Shown in pieces: positions 1-11,357 of a stretch of DNA of 64,000 bases (position 1 is its first letter; each line of letters starts with the position of its first letter). The DNA is taken from positions 29,854,016-29,918,015 of the forward strand of contig OY783193.1 of the NCBI GenBank assembly GCA_963678675.1. The letters are read 5' to 3'. A program made the position numbers and the translations under genes. The stretch comes from Xiphydria camelus. Taxonomy: Eukaryota > Arthropoda > Insecta > Hymenoptera > Xiphydriidae. The notes under the pieces are model-generated. The model was not told the DNA's origin, did no database searches, and was given only the letters and a program-made list of their open reading frames with translations.

Positions 1-559
1 TCTTTCATATCTTTTAAGCACACAACGCACAAAGTCAAACTGGCTGCTTTTTTTTTTGTCGAAACAGTTGATGTAATGGCTTTCGAGAATGGTTTCCACT
101 ATTTCTAAACAGAATATCTGGAAACAGAGAGAAGTAATTGAAATAATTATTAGTACTAGATGACCTGCCGTCCGGACCCAGAAAAATCTATGAGGTTGTT
201 ATAAAGTAAATTTTCTATCAAACTAGTACTTTTACTGATGGTATAAATATGAAAAATGAAACAAGACTCATCGTTTTGTTAACAAAGAATAATAGAATAG
301 CATTCACTTGCGAATCTATCGAAATTACAACGTACTCGAAGTCCGTAAAGCGCGTACATCAATTTCTAGGACAAGAGATAAAGAAAAGGTTCCCCTTCAC
401 GAATATAACGACACTAGCAACTGACACTCCATACCTAGAACTGTTTAATTATGAGGTAATTACGTACATATGTACTTTTATTTCGTTACGCTTATATTGA
501 AAGATATTGTTAGTGTTCGGTGCTAGGTGCCGTCCGGAGCTAAGGGAATACATACAGGG
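1..559. other. No gene recognised
   Basis: AT-rich DNA with only short open frames, the longest at 249-500, which has no recognisable motif. I see no repeat or RNA gene that I can support here. Confidence 0.5.
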
Positions 560-562
560 TTA

Positions 563-815
563 AGGTCGGGAAACACATTACCGGCTGTGCCAGGGCCGGA
601 ACACGACCGAGTACCGTCCGTCATCCGGCGGATGATCTATCCAATAGAATCAAATGCTTTTGTTCTCACTTCACCGGGTTAGCGACGCCCGGTCACGGTC
701 CGGTGAAGTGAGAACAAAAGCATTTGATTCTATTGGACAGATCATCCGCCGGACGACGGACGATACTCGGCCGTGCTTCGGCCCTGGCATGGCCCGGTAA
801 TGTGTGTCCCGACCT
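563..815. mobile_element. Palindromic MITE with TTA target duplication
   Basis: The two halves (563-677 and 700-815) are inverted copies with a short spacer around 678-699, starting AGGTCGGGAAACACATTACC and ending with its complement. TTA lies immediately outside on both sides (560-562 and 816-818). The flanks match a second copy of the host repeat at 5551-5630 that lacks the MITE and has a single TTA, so the insertion and its 3-bp duplication are supported by an empty site. A TWA duplication is typical of PIF/Harbinger-mobilised MITEs; the assignment is inference. Confidence 0.85.
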
Positions 816-818
816 TTA

Positions 819-890
819 TTCACTGGACCCGCCACATAGCGAACATAACATCTACGATTTGTAGAACTATAGACGATGAGCGTCATCGTT
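819..890 (-). repeat. Dispersed repeat, copy of 5551-5622
   Basis: The reverse complement matches 5551-5622 with few differences, including the shared run ATGACGCTCATCGTCTATA. It is the host sequence into which the 563-815 MITE was inserted. The short open frame crossing it is a product of the repeat and not a gene. Confidence 0.8.
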
Positions 891-1091
891 GATTGGTCGT
901 GGTAGGTAGGAGAGGTTAAGCAAGATCGGCAATTGTAATGATGATACTTTTAAACCGAGGTAGGTACACCTGATTCTTACCAGATTTCACTCTAGTAGTA
1001 GTTACAATCAGGAGTAACTACCTGAGTTAAAGAGTTTAAACGTTACAGTTACCAATCCTGCTTAACCTCCCCTTACCCACCACGACCAACA

Positions 1092-1310
1092 AACAAAACG
1101 TGTGGCCGCCACACGCGGAAGAAGTGAAACTTCGATACCAGTTTCTCTGAATTTGATTCCGATGGTATTAATTTCAATTGGCTCTATACAAGTCTTCTAC
1201 AATGCTTCTTCGTAGAGTCAATTGAAACTAATACCACCGGAATCAAATTCAGAGAAACTGGTATCGAAGTTTCACTTCTTCCGCGTGTGGCGGCCACACG
1301 TTTTGTTTGT
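1092..1310. mobile_element. Hairpin MITE, family with second copy at 34482-34695
   Basis: The arms begin AACAAAACGTGTGGCCGCCA and fold back on each other almost perfectly around a loop at about 1183-1215. The copy at 34482-34695 has the same arms, but its loop is the reverse complement, so the two copies lie in opposite orientations. Target duplication is unclear because the flanks are T- or A-rich. Confidence 0.85.
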
Positions 1311-1997
1311 TTTTTTTTTCTTATTTTCATCCAAGGAACCCATCCTTGAAGTTTGTCGCAATATTAAAGAACCACCCAGTATATTTACTTACTTGGTCTA
1401 ACAAAATATTTTTTCCGCCATAATCAAGTATACACTTATTAATTGGAAATAAACTCTTTTCTCAGTATACGAAGTAACTTTAATCGAACGAACGTAGTAT
1501 TCACTAAACTAACAAATTTCTAGAAAATCATAAACGGAATCAAGGAATTTTACTTCCAAATTTGACAGTGATAAAACATTAATCGCTGTTTCTCAGAATT
1601 TCACATACATTACAAATTCTATTATAGTGCACATTATAGTGCACGCAGTTCGGGTGGTACGTTTCGGCAAACGAGGACTGCTTATGTATTCGCAGTCCTG
1701 CACCTTTCTCGGAAGGCTAATTACCGAACGAATTGTAATGAACCACTTCTCGCAGATACCGCTATATTTCGAATGCATTCGAAATGCATTCAGCTTTGTA
1801 AAGGAGAGAAATGACGATTTCAATAGATAACCGAATATTTCGGAAAAGGTTCATTCCGATTCGTCCAGTAATGAACCCTTTCAGGAAAGGTGCGAGACTG
1901 CGAACTCATTAGCAGCCTGGATTCGCCGAAATGTACTGCTTCGCTGATGGCGAGATGAACCCTAGTTTGACGAAGTATTTATGATCGCGATGCTATT
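1311..1997. other. No gene recognised
   Basis: The open frames at 1593-1830 overlap on both strands and have no protein-like composition. I see nothing supportable here. Confidence 0.5.
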
Positions 1998-2471
1998 GGG
2001 TTGGAAAATAAGTTCGTAGCGTTTTCTTTTATTTTCTTTCATTTTACAACGATTTGTTTGCTGTCCTGCAAAGTGCTTATATTCAGTCGAAAGAGCTCTT
2101 TCTGCTCTACAAAACTGTTATAATTGTTTATTCGAATAACAATTTTTTATTATTTTTCAGGCTTAGGAATGGAATATCCGGGAGGAAAAAATCAGAATTT
2201 TCGACATCTTTTTTATCAAAGACTCGCCTATAACACCTTCTCCGTATACGGCAGTTTTTTGACCTCGATGAAAAGCAAAGAAAAGCAGATGTCGAAACTG
2301 CTGATTTTTGCCCCCTGGATATTCCATTTCTAAGCCAGAAAAATAATAAAAAATTTAATTATTCGAAATAACAATTATAACAGTTTTGTAGAGCAGAAAG
2401 AGCTCTTTCGAGTACATACAAACATATTGCCAAACAACAAAATAGATCGTTGTAAAATAAAAGAAAACATA
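1998..2471. mobile_element. Foldback element with mariner-like left end
   Basis: The left end reads TTGGGTTGGAAAATAAGTTC, which resembles mariner terminal repeats. Inverted arms follow: GAGCTCTTTCTGCTCTACAA near 2091 pairs with its complement near 2388-2407, and ACAACGAT near 2045 pairs with ATCGTTGT near 2449. The extreme right terminal repeat is lost. No transposase frame is present, so it is a non-autonomous derivative. The mariner label rests on the terminal sequence only. Confidence 0.6.
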
Positions 2472-2547
2472 ATTGTGCGACGGAACAGTCTTGGCGACGC
2501 GAGTATCGGCCACTTGAGCATGCCGGTCGCGGGAGTATAATATAACC

Positions 2548-3064
2548 TCCCCCCCTTCAAAACATCGACGATGTATGATAGCACGAATTAATAAAATAGC
2601 TCCCTTTCCAAAGTAATCATGTAACAACTTACGAATCACCAAAGATAATGAAAAAATTATGATAAAAAAGTAATGAAATCATTACCGCCAGATTAATGAA
2701 AGCAAGTGTGTTGTCAAGGTATGTTGCGTTAATGAGAGAAATAGTACATAATTCCATACAATGGTTAACTGAGGATATATTCTCAGTTTCAGTGGAACTC
2801 TTGGTTTTTTTTCCCTCTATATTATTTTTAGTCTCTGTAGCAAAGTTTACCATTGTATGGAATTATATACTATTTCTCTCATTAACGCAACATACCTTGA
2901 CAACACACTTGCTTTCATTAATTTGGCGGTAATGATTTCATTACTTTTTTATCATAATTTTTTCATTATATTTGGTGATTCGTAAGTTGTTACATGATTA
3001 CTTTGGAAAGGGAGCTATTTTATTAATTCGTGCTATCATACATCGTCGATGTTTTGAAGGGGGG
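2548..3064. mobile_element. Large palindromic element, inverted copy at 63580-64000
   Basis: The arms start at a run of C (near 2547) and end at a run of G (3060-3070). The stem includes TTCAAAACATCGACGATGTA and its complement. The same palindrome recurs at 63580-64000. Similarity between the two loci continues outward on one side to about 3623 here and about 63345 there, so the palindrome is the end of a longer element. Frames at 2355-3196 are repeat-encoded shadows. Confidence 0.85.
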
Positions 3065-3123
3065 GGGGGGATTTCATTTCTTTTTTCGTTAATTTTCTTT
3101 CGTGCTCTTTTGTCAGATAAATA

Positions 3124-3470
3124 TGAAATCCTATGTAATAAAATCAAACGCGATATAATCGAAAGTCGTGGTCACCTATCCCCATTGGTTGGTTGACAAT
3201 CGATATCGATAATCGATCCTATCTAATAAAATCCAACGCGATATAATCGAAAGTCGTGGTCACCTATCCCCATTGGTTGGTTGAAAATCGATATCGATAA
3301 TCGAAAGTCGTGATCACCTACCGCCATTGGTTGGTTGATAATCGATATCGATATAGTATTCGATAGTTAAAGCGGGGAAATTCAATTTGATAAAATCAGT
3401 GTTGAAGTAAATGTAAATGTCGTTATGAAATACGTTTTAGGCGCGCGCTTGCGCGTGCAAATGGTCTAGT
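3124..3470. repeat. Insertion containing about 2.5 tandem units of ~90 bp
   Basis: Units start CGCGATATAATCGAAAGTCG and contain CACCTATCCCCATTGGTTGG followed by an ATCGATATCGAT palindrome (3150-3360). The inverted copy near 63490 lacks this whole block, joining ATAAATAT directly to TTTTTTTAAATG, so the block entered after the copies separated or was deleted from the other copy. Confidence 0.7.
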
Positions 3471-3753
3471 ATTTTTTTAAATGATAGAATGTGGTCAGTT
3501 TTTATTATTGCCGAGTTCGGTTGTGTATTGAACTGAAGCGTGATGTGAAGCTTATTAATATTATACATTTATTGTATGGTTTGTTATCTACTTATTTTAG
3601 TGGATAGAAAAAAAATACGCAACAGTACGCATCTGAAGCTCAAGACCGACTGCCTTTCCGGCAAAATTCCGTACACCGTGAGACAAAGGTTCGACGAGGT
3701 ACCGACATATGTACCTCGGGGTACGGAACGCTGCGATAAAGCTGGCAACCGTA

Positions 3754-3974
3754 AGGGCCTTTGCACACGACGTTTTTTAAACTAGCTGACGATGCGCCTT
3801 TTTGATGAGCGCGTTTGCTGCGCGTCATCAGCGCGTATTAACATAGCAGGTTGTATCAGCAAGGATCATGTGTAAAAGTCACAACTTGCCGACTGCCTTG
3901 CGTTTGCTGAGCGTCCTAATCGCGTATAACGCGCGTCGTCAGCTAGTTTAAAAAACGTCATGTGCAAAGGCCCT
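3754..3974. mobile_element. Palindromic MITE with TA flanks
   Basis: Ends AGGGCCTTTGCACA and TGTGCAAAGGCCCT are flanked by TA on both sides (3752-3753, 3975-3976). The arms continue through TTTTTTAAACTAGCTGACGA and its complement. No coding capacity. The TA duplication suggests Tc1/mariner-type mobilisation, which is inference. Confidence 0.8.
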
Positions 3975-4015
3975 TAGGTGTGACGTAGGCAGGGTTCTCA
4001 GGTAAGGAGACCCCT

Positions 4016-4174
4016 GGGGCCCCTTTCTCTAACTCACTCGCAAGAGAAACGTATACGTTTCTTAGCGAGTAGACCAATCAGGACCCCCTCCACAACGGAA
4101 TACTTGATCCTGATTGGTCTATTGGCTAAGATGTGTATACGCAACTTTGCGAGTGAGTTAGAGAAAGGGGCCCC
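4016..4174. mobile_element. Short hairpin MITE ending GGGGCCCC
   Basis: GGGGCCCCTTTCTCTAACTC at the left is the inverse of the right end, and the interior continues as an imperfect hairpin (GTATACG arms, GACCAATCAGGA / TCCTGATTGGTC). No coding frame. It lies 40 bp from the 3754-3974 MITE. Confidence 0.75.
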
Positions 4175-4502
4175 TGATCGCTTTATCGCGTAGTTTCCGA
4201 CAAGGCGGAGAAAAGAGCGGCGTAGCGCGTCACTACACATTCATTGTTGTCAGCCGACGTATCGCGTGTTAACAGTTTAAAAACAATTGAACATCGAATT
4301 TCGCACCTAGAGCGCACTCAATGATAAACGGAAAATCGGTAAAAATGTTTTCAGCCTAGATGACTGATTTAAAAATTATGAATGATAAACAAAATCATCA
4401 ACATGTAATGATTTTATAATTAATGTTTCGATAATATTTACATTTTTCCCAGAACAATTCGTCCGTGAAAGAAGTCATAAAAATCGTAAATAAACAAACT
4501 AT

Positions 4503-4624
4503 GCGGTTTATTCACCGTTTCAGTAATTTTAACGAATCGGTGCAAACCAGATATTATGTTCATAACATAGCATTCGATTTGCCCCGATTTGTTAAAATTA
4601 TCGAAACAGTGAATAAACTGCACA
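4503..4624. repeat. Imperfect hairpin
   Basis: GCGGTTTATTCACCGTTTCA at 4503 pairs with the complement at 4600-4622, and TAATTTTAACGAATCGG pairs with CCGATTTGTTAAAATTA. It is probably a decayed foldback element. Confidence 0.5.
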
Positions 4625-4689
4625 GTGTTTACGGGCTGTAAGCCAACTGTAACTACCGACTCGATCTCTACCGGATATAAATGAAAAAT

Positions 4690-4880
4690 TTATTCTGGTC
4701 TTTATCAATCTATCATTAGAGAATAATCAATCAATACATCATTAGAGAATAATCAATTTATATGGTGTAACTAAGCATAATTTTGGTTATAACCATACAT
4801 ATATTTATTGAGAAAATTCGATGTAAAAATTTAGGGGTGGAGGGGGCAGACATAAAGATACACAGGTTCTCGCTGCTCGC
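4690..4880 (+). repeat. Dispersed repeat shared with 55735-55870
   Basis: Shared blocks include GTAACTAAGCATA, TTATTGAGAAAATTCGATGT and a following G-rich stretch. Open frames on both strands across 4783-5511 overlap each other and match nothing I recognise, so I do not call a gene. Confidence 0.65.
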
Positions 4881-5359
4881 TTTACGTCGAGATGAACGAA
4901 CATACCTACTACACGCTCACTGTATTGGTGTACGAAGCAGTACAGAGCATTCTTTAAAGCCTTGTACGGACAGCGCGTTCCAGTGTGCGAGCCTTCGTAC
5001 ACACGTACATGATGTCCCGACCCGAGCAGAACCGCACAGTTACAGGGACCTTGAAATCTACCGTCGTCTGGGCTTTGTACAAATACCGACTGGTCACGGG
5101 TCGTCGCCGCAAAGGGAAGTGTACGTGAGTATGAAGGCCGGACGGTGGCGACGCCAGCAGAACCAGTAGCGAAAGCACGAAATGCCAAAACCAAAATCTC
5201 GTATTGACTATTGAACGCAAAGGCGTTCCAATTCCTGTATAGATACTCTCGGTCGGAGGGTCGGTCGGACGGTCGGGCGGTTTTATTAATTCGATAATCT
5301 CGACCGAGATTATTGATAGCATCACCGACGAAAGTCGCGTCGCGTGGTGTGTGTACACT
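4881..5359. other. GC-rich stretch, no gene recognised
   Basis: Overlapping open frames occur on both strands (4783-5169 +, 4805-5194 -, 4954-5511 -). None shows a domain, and the composition reflects GC content. A CGGTCGGAGGGTCGGTCGGA simple repeat occurs at 5250-5280. Confidence 0.5.
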
Positions 5360-5622
5360 CGTCGAGTATCGGATACCTGCGTAGCGTTGTGTGCGAAGGG
5401 CCTAAGTGGAATGGGGCAGGGTCGAGATTGGTGTATGAGTGAGGCACGTACGGTAGCGCTGGAGTTTGTGGGTTTCGTTACGGTTTTTGAGGAATTTTCG
5501 TTGCATACCACGCTTTTAGTCCCCTCAGTAAAGAAGTTTCACTTCAAAAAAACGATGACGCTCATCGTCTATAATTCCATAAATCGTAGACGTTATGTTT
5601 GCTATGTTGCAGGTTCAATGAA
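5360..5622 (+). repeat. Dispersed repeat, related copies at 36055-36235 and 819-890
   Basis: GGAATGGGGCAGGGTCGAGA, GTATGAGTGAGGCACG and TTTCGTTACGG recur in the same order at 36055-36235, ending with AAGAAGTTTCACTTCAAAAA. Its 3' part (5551-5622) is the unoccupied site equivalent of the MITE insertion at 560-818. Confidence 0.75.
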
Positions 5623-5636
5623 TAATCCTGTATCTA

Positions 5637-6982
5637 TCTATATATATAAAAATGAATGTTTGTCTGTCTGTCTGTCTGTATGTCTCTTATGCCTTCCTAA
5701 ACCGTTCATCCGATTGCGATGAAATTTTGGGAAATGGTTGGACGCATGCCGGCGATGGTTTCTGAGTTAGTAACTCTTATACAGGGTGTTCAAAAAGTTC
5801 CGGTACGGCCGATTATCTCAGCGTGAAAACATTTTAGAGAAAAATGTTTAATACAAAACTTTAAGGATTTTCCCTTGGCTACCCAGTGGTCGTATTGGGT
5901 TTGACCTTGACCGTGACCTTTAAGGTACTATCAAATGCCTTCCTAAACCGTTCATCCGATTGCGATGAAACTTTGGGGAATGGTTGGACGCATGCCCGCG
6001 AAGGTTTCTGAGTTAGTAAATCTTATACAGGGTGTTCAAAAAGTCCAGGCACAGCTGATTATCTCAGCGGAAAATCATTTTAGAGAAAAACGTTTAATAT
6101 AAAACTTTTAGGATTTTTCCCTGGCTACCTAATGGTCATATTGGATTTGACATTGACAATGACCTTCTAGGTAAAATTGATTTTTGTAAATCCGAACCTC
6201 TATTTTATATACCGGAAATGAAAAGAGCGGGAAATTTCACGTTTAAATATGTCCTTGACCATTATTTCCATGTGACCTTTATGGTCAGCGGAGGTCAAAT
6301 TGAGGTCAAGTACAGTTCGGCTTCGTACCATGAAAGCTATGGACCCTATACAAATTCTTTTTGATAGTAGGATTTAGGATTTTTTAGTGGCTGTACAATG
6401 GTGATATTGTATTTGACCTTGACCATGACCTTCATTTCGAATCTCTTACATCTGACATAATATTCCAAATCAGTTACACGAAAAATCCCTTAGTGCCAAC
6501 CAAATTTAATCGAGGTAACAATCATCACTGGCAAATTCAAAGGCGAAGACGTCCTCATTCACGCATACCTATGATTTCCAACGATTTAACATTCGAATTC
6601 AAGCGGCTCCAGTTTCCTTTGCGTCTTGCTTTTGCTATTACCATCAACAAAGCACAAGGTCAATCGTTGACTATTGCTGGCTTAAATTTGGAAAATTCAT
6701 GTTTTTCACACGGCCAATTGTATGTGGCTTGCTCCAGAGTTGGCACACCGAAAAATGTACACGTTTTTACTCCAAATAAAAAAATGAAAAACATTGTCTA
6801 TCCGCTGGCCTTAAGATAAATTAATAAAAGAAATATACTTCCCAATTTAAATTAAGTACATGTGTTTTCTTAGCGTAGCATGGCTCCCTACCTGTGAGTA
6901 CAAATATCTGCTAAAAATTTATTAAATGACGACCAAAATCAATCCACAATCTACCCGTGCGAAGCCGGGACGGGCTGCTAGT
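5637..6982 (+). mobile_element. Helitron, decayed, with helicase remnant
   Basis: The 5' end reads TCTATATATATAAAAATG followed by GTCTGTCTGTCTG, as in arthropod Helitrons. The 3' end reads GCGAAGCCGGGACGGGCTGC then CTAG at 6978-6981, before a T. A 245-bp segment beginning CCTAAACCGTTCATCCGATT is duplicated in tandem (5698-5940 and 5943-6180). The 3' part encodes the end of a Pif1-type helicase. Truncated relatives occur at 15871-16591 (+) and 40164-40907 (-). Confidence 0.85.
6493..6819 (+). pseudogene. Helitron RepHel C-terminal Pif1-like helicase fragment
   Basis: The frame contains RLAFAITINKAQGQSL (helicase motif V region) and GQLYVACSRV (motif VI), diagnostic of the end of the Helitron Pif1-like helicase, and ends KNIVYPLALR before a stop. 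Just upstream, a second frame reads TIITGKFKGEDVLI, the segment expected to precede it, so a single-base frameshift lies near 6560-6575. The Rep nuclease and the first helicase motifs are missing. It is a non-functional remnant. In the family, RepHel drives rolling-circle transposition. Confidence 0.85.
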
Positions 6983-7886
6983 TAATTATAAATAAACTGT
7001 TTTCTCAGTGTACTAAGAGGCTTGAATTCGTTGCCCGTTTCGTGCGTCATCCCCCAATTTGAAGTATTATAGTATTTATCATTCTATTACATTATTTTAT
7101 AATGTTATATTAATTTAATAGTGATAGTGAAGTTATTGCTTTCATCAGCTGGATCGAATCGGCAGTCAAGTATTATAGGATCCTATCAAATTCCACTCTT
7201 GTTCAAAACCGGTTTGCCATGGATAAGACAGGCTCGCGCAACGGTTTATTATCAGTCGCCTTCCCTCTTCTGGATAAGCAAGACTGCTTTCACTCTCACT
7301 ACTGCCGCTCTCACGTGGGAGACATATTAACACAACTGGTATAGTGTTAACATTCGTGTCCTATGTAAGTGAATTGTGGTGTAATGAGAAAGTGTATCTT
7401 AAAAACAACGGAATTAATTTATAGTGTACTTCACTATCTCTTAATTCACTATAAATTGTACTAATTTAATTAAAAATTTCATTTTCATTTCATATTTGGA
7501 CTATCGATTTCTGAAATCCTTTCTGCGTCCCGCTTAATAAAATAAGGTTTCTATGTTGAATAACTACATGTGTCATTAAATTACAATATTATTAATATCT
7601 CCATATGTGCTAAAAATGTAAGTGAAATAAGTGATCAAATTTTAATGAGCATATTCTATTCTTAACAAGATCATACAAACGCTATAATGTGCTTTATTTT
7701 TACGAAATTAAATTGTTTATTCAAAGTGTACTTCTGTCGACGATATCTTACTGTAAAAATATATTAAATTTAGTGCATTTTACGAAGCTCATAAGTGTTT
7801 CCCGGGAAATAATTATATCTTGAGTTTTTTGGAAAAATATATTTTAAAAACCATCCCTTTAATATTTCCTTTTCTCTACTATGATA
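6983..7886. other. No gene recognised
   Basis: AT-rich intergenic DNA. The frame at 7121-7330 has no recognisable motif. Confidence 0.5.
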
Positions 7887-8276
7887 AGGTAAACCACCCA
7901 GTTATTGGACACCTTGCAATTCTTGGACAGTCTGATTTAAGTAAATGAAAACAAGATTCCTAGTTTTTACTTAAATAAATATTATCATAAACCCCGTACC
8001 TGGCTTATTGATTCTTGACTGTCCAATTACTGGATTAAGTATTTCCGAAAACTAAGAGTATTGTCCAATCACTAAGTTTTTTGACTTGATCCCAGTTTTT
8101 TATTGTTGAAAATTATATTCTTTCCCACTTAACATTTTAACTTACTAGAATGTAAAGCCAATATATTTTCAATCAAAACAAGCCACTACTCATACCTCTA
8201 AGTAGAATAATATCTTTTTAACACGTTCTAAAATTTTGTAAAATACTTAAGTGTCCAATAATTGGGTGGTTTACCC
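7887..8276. mobile_element. MITE with ~25-bp terminal inverted repeats
   Basis: The left end AGGTAAACCACCCAGTTATT and the right end, its inverse with few changes, bound a non-coding 390-bp element. TA flanks it on both sides (7885-7886 and 8277-8278). Confidence 0.75.
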
Positions 8277-8841
8277 TACCTAATATGTACACATGTACTT
8301 GACTTTCGCCTATAGAAATTATTACATAAAAAACACCTCAATGATCGTAATTATTACTTATTCAATAAGAATACAATCTCAAACCAGATATTCTCCGAAA
8401 CAAGAAATCATGAATTATGGGTAGAAATGAAAAGGAGTTTGTATTTTTCCCCTTGGAGTCAATAACTGCAAGTTATCTTTGATACCAAGAATCGCATTTA
8501 ATCCTGACGAATGTAATCAGGGACCATTTAATTCACATTATATTACGATCCGTTTTATCGTTCCACTGCTTCTCGATGACCATATCGCATGAACGAAAGC
8601 ACCACCGCGCGTGAGCGAAAATTCCTTTACGCGGGAAACTCCTCGGAAACGATATCGACTGGCGCGAATCATGGCAGAGAAAGGCCGTAGCAGTGTAGAA
8701 GTGTTATGTTGACGGTCGGTACCAGACACCGAGTCGAACCTCTTTCACCCCTCTCATCGAGAGTGCGAACGCGAGAACACCTAAGGGTTCCTCACCAGTA
8801 ACAATTCAACCCCGGTACGTTGAAGATCGTGGTCCGCCGTC
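8277..8841. other. Upstream region of the dynein gene
   Basis: Intergenic sequence directly 5' of the first coding exon. I see no TATA box or initiator that I would defend. GC content rises from about 8570 toward the start codon, and any 5' UTR probably lies here. Confidence 0.4.
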
Positions 8842-11357
8842 ATGTTCGTTCAGGGACCGCGAATGGTTCACGACAAGTCCGACAATTCCGACGATTGCAG
8901 CGAGGAAGAGGGAACCGGAGATATTCTTCAGGTTGTCTTTTCTGATGACTAGTCAAATTCGATAAGCTGCTACGCGTTAATCCAATTGCGAATTGTTGAG
9001 TAGTGTACACTGAGAAAAATCAGTTAGTGCAAAAAAATGTCTTGCATCAAGAACATTATTATGATCTTAAAAATTTTTAAGAATGCAGATTCTTAGTCAA
9101 AGAATAAATATCCATGATTCAAGAATACCTACGTTGGAACAAAAATTCTATCTGCGCAAAAAAAAATTACTCAAGTCTATCAAATATTTTCTTCCTCAGA
9201 GAAAACAATGGCTATATCCTGGAATTGTAGCATGTTTTTAATTGAAGAAAAAATTTTTTTGATATCTGCTTTTATTTTTCTCAATGTAGTGTGCGTCGTC
9301 GCTTCTTGATACCACTTTTCAGGGAGGAATAATAACTGATTCGCAGAAACGTCGGGAAGAATGCGAGAGGAAAGCGCGACGCGGGGAAATGGACCCGCGG
9401 CTGGAATTTACATTCCAGCTGCTGATGGACGCGACGGGGCTTTCTCGACACGAAGTGATGGACCATGTTTTCGAGGGGGACATGTTGGACGAGATCAATC
9501 AGTTGTTCCAGCCACACATCAGGTCGACTCTGATGTGGTACTACCAGGATGCTGAAGAACCGGAACCTCAGCGCGTCTCAACCGATACGGTACCAAACCC
9601 TCGTAACGCGTGGGGAAGAGGCGGGATAAAAGGGACATTTTCGTAAGACAGTATAGCAGATAACCTAAAGAACTAAATATTCTAGTTCTAGTTGATAACA
9701 TTAGAAAGGTTGCTTATCTGATAATAACAATACGTAATAATAATAAGCTTCTCGCTATGTTTACTCGTCTTATTTTTAATTTCTTAAAAGAGTGCGTTTT
9801 GTCCCTTTCATAAATCGGTCGTATTGAAAGGGACAGTCTGCTAAAACCTATATTTTTTATAAAATTCCTCTAAATTATCAGAAAAAGTGTACACATTATG
9901 CTCATTAAAACCTGTGCAGATAATGAAAAATATTTTTAAAAATTCCTTGAAGGCTTGAGTCAATCTGAGCTAGACTTTTCTTTTACTTTGCACATGAAGC
10001 AGATAAGACTTTTTCAAGTTTCATAACGTACTGATATGCTAGTTTTCTGACCAGCTTAATATTCACTTCTTGACACATTATTGCTGATGTCTTTAAATAA
10101 TTTGCAAGGGAATATTCTTTTTGAATTGTCGCTGTGCCCCCTTCATAAACATAAATATAACAATAAAATTGGAAACCTAATCTTTAAAGTTAGTATCAAA
10201 CAAAAGATATCTAGCATATTATGTTGTCGTTCTTGAATAAGTATCTGTCCAAATGTAGTAATAAAGATATCAATCAATAGTAACTGTATTTGAGAAAGGG
10301 GAAGCAGTGAAATTGTACTTTGCAGAACGAGAAATTTCAATCGCGTATCACCGCTAGTACCACGAAACCATAATGCTTTCATAGTGGAGAGATCTCTCTA
10401 CTTTTAGATCATCGCTATGTCCCTGCAAGATGTGTCCCTTTCATCTCACTTCTTCCTTACCTCATAGAATCTGATCGAGAAAACGTAGCTTCGAAACACC
10501 ATCAGTAGTCAATTGTATCCGATTTTTATTCGCTTTCATAGCAGGGTCAGGCAAAAGGTGGAGGCTCGCGAGCAGGTCCAAACGCACCCGCACCAAAGGT
10601 CAAGGAAACGAAGGAGCCACCAAAAAAGAAGTTGTTTTTAACGGACGGGTGGCAAGTGCCTTGTACCGGAATTTGCATCTACGTATTCCGGTAAAAATTG
10701 CGCTACGAACGTTTGTTGGCTCGTACTCTCGGCGCGCGGATTGAAAGCTCATTTATCCAGTATAAACATCACGAAGCAACTACCGGAGGAAGGCTTCCAT
10801 AAGGATCTCTTCACGGGTACGATAGATACGGCGAAGGTGGGAGTGATTGCATCTATTCAACGTGTGGTAGAACGAGTTTTTATGGACGCGTTGGCACATC
10901 CCGGTACAGAAGACGAAGATGACTGCCCGATGATCAAGAACCTCTTGCTGCCTGGGCTGAGATCATTTTGCAGCGCATTAAAAGGTGCCAGTTCTGTCGA
11001 CGCTTGATTTGGATCAAACCGAGGTGTTGTAAAAATAAAATTGTCTGCAATAATTAATCGATAACATAAACTTATTTAGTGTGTGAAGAGGTGGCGCTCG
11101 ATGGAAGCATCTTCGAAGACGGCGAAGTGATGATGGCGGGGGTTCACAATTTCGAGGAGGCGAAAGCTTTCGTGGGTACTGAAGGCGCAACCGAGAAAGT
11201 CGAGGAGAGAGTGAAACTTTGGATTAAGAAACTCAAGGATTTCGTGCTGGAAAGCAGACAGATCAGAAGAGAAAATGATAATTCCGGACCGCAGCAGGAG
11301 TTGGAATACTGGAAAAGAAGAGGGGCACAATTCAGTCAACTGACTCGAAGACTGCAG
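8842..11357 (+). CDS. Dynein exons 1-5: N-terminal stem
   Basis: Exon 1 is 30 codons, followed by exons 9323-9589, 10545-10690, 10761-10984 and 11080-11357. Exon 2 carries [18 protein letters not shown] and LMWYYQDAE, corresponding to the conserved N-terminal segment of DNAH5/8. Exon 3 carries [13 protein letters not shown]. Exon 5 carries the QIRREND...[12 protein letters not shown] segment of dynein N-terminal region 1. This part dimerises and binds intermediate chains in the family. Exon 3 has a tandem acceptor (TAG at 10539-10541 and CAG at 10542-10544), so one extra Gln is optional. Confidence 0.85.

Noticed and set aside
4783..5511. Overlapping 123-185-codon frames on both strands
   Set aside because: Mutually overlapping, without domain or conserved motif, in GC-rich repeat-bearing DNA.
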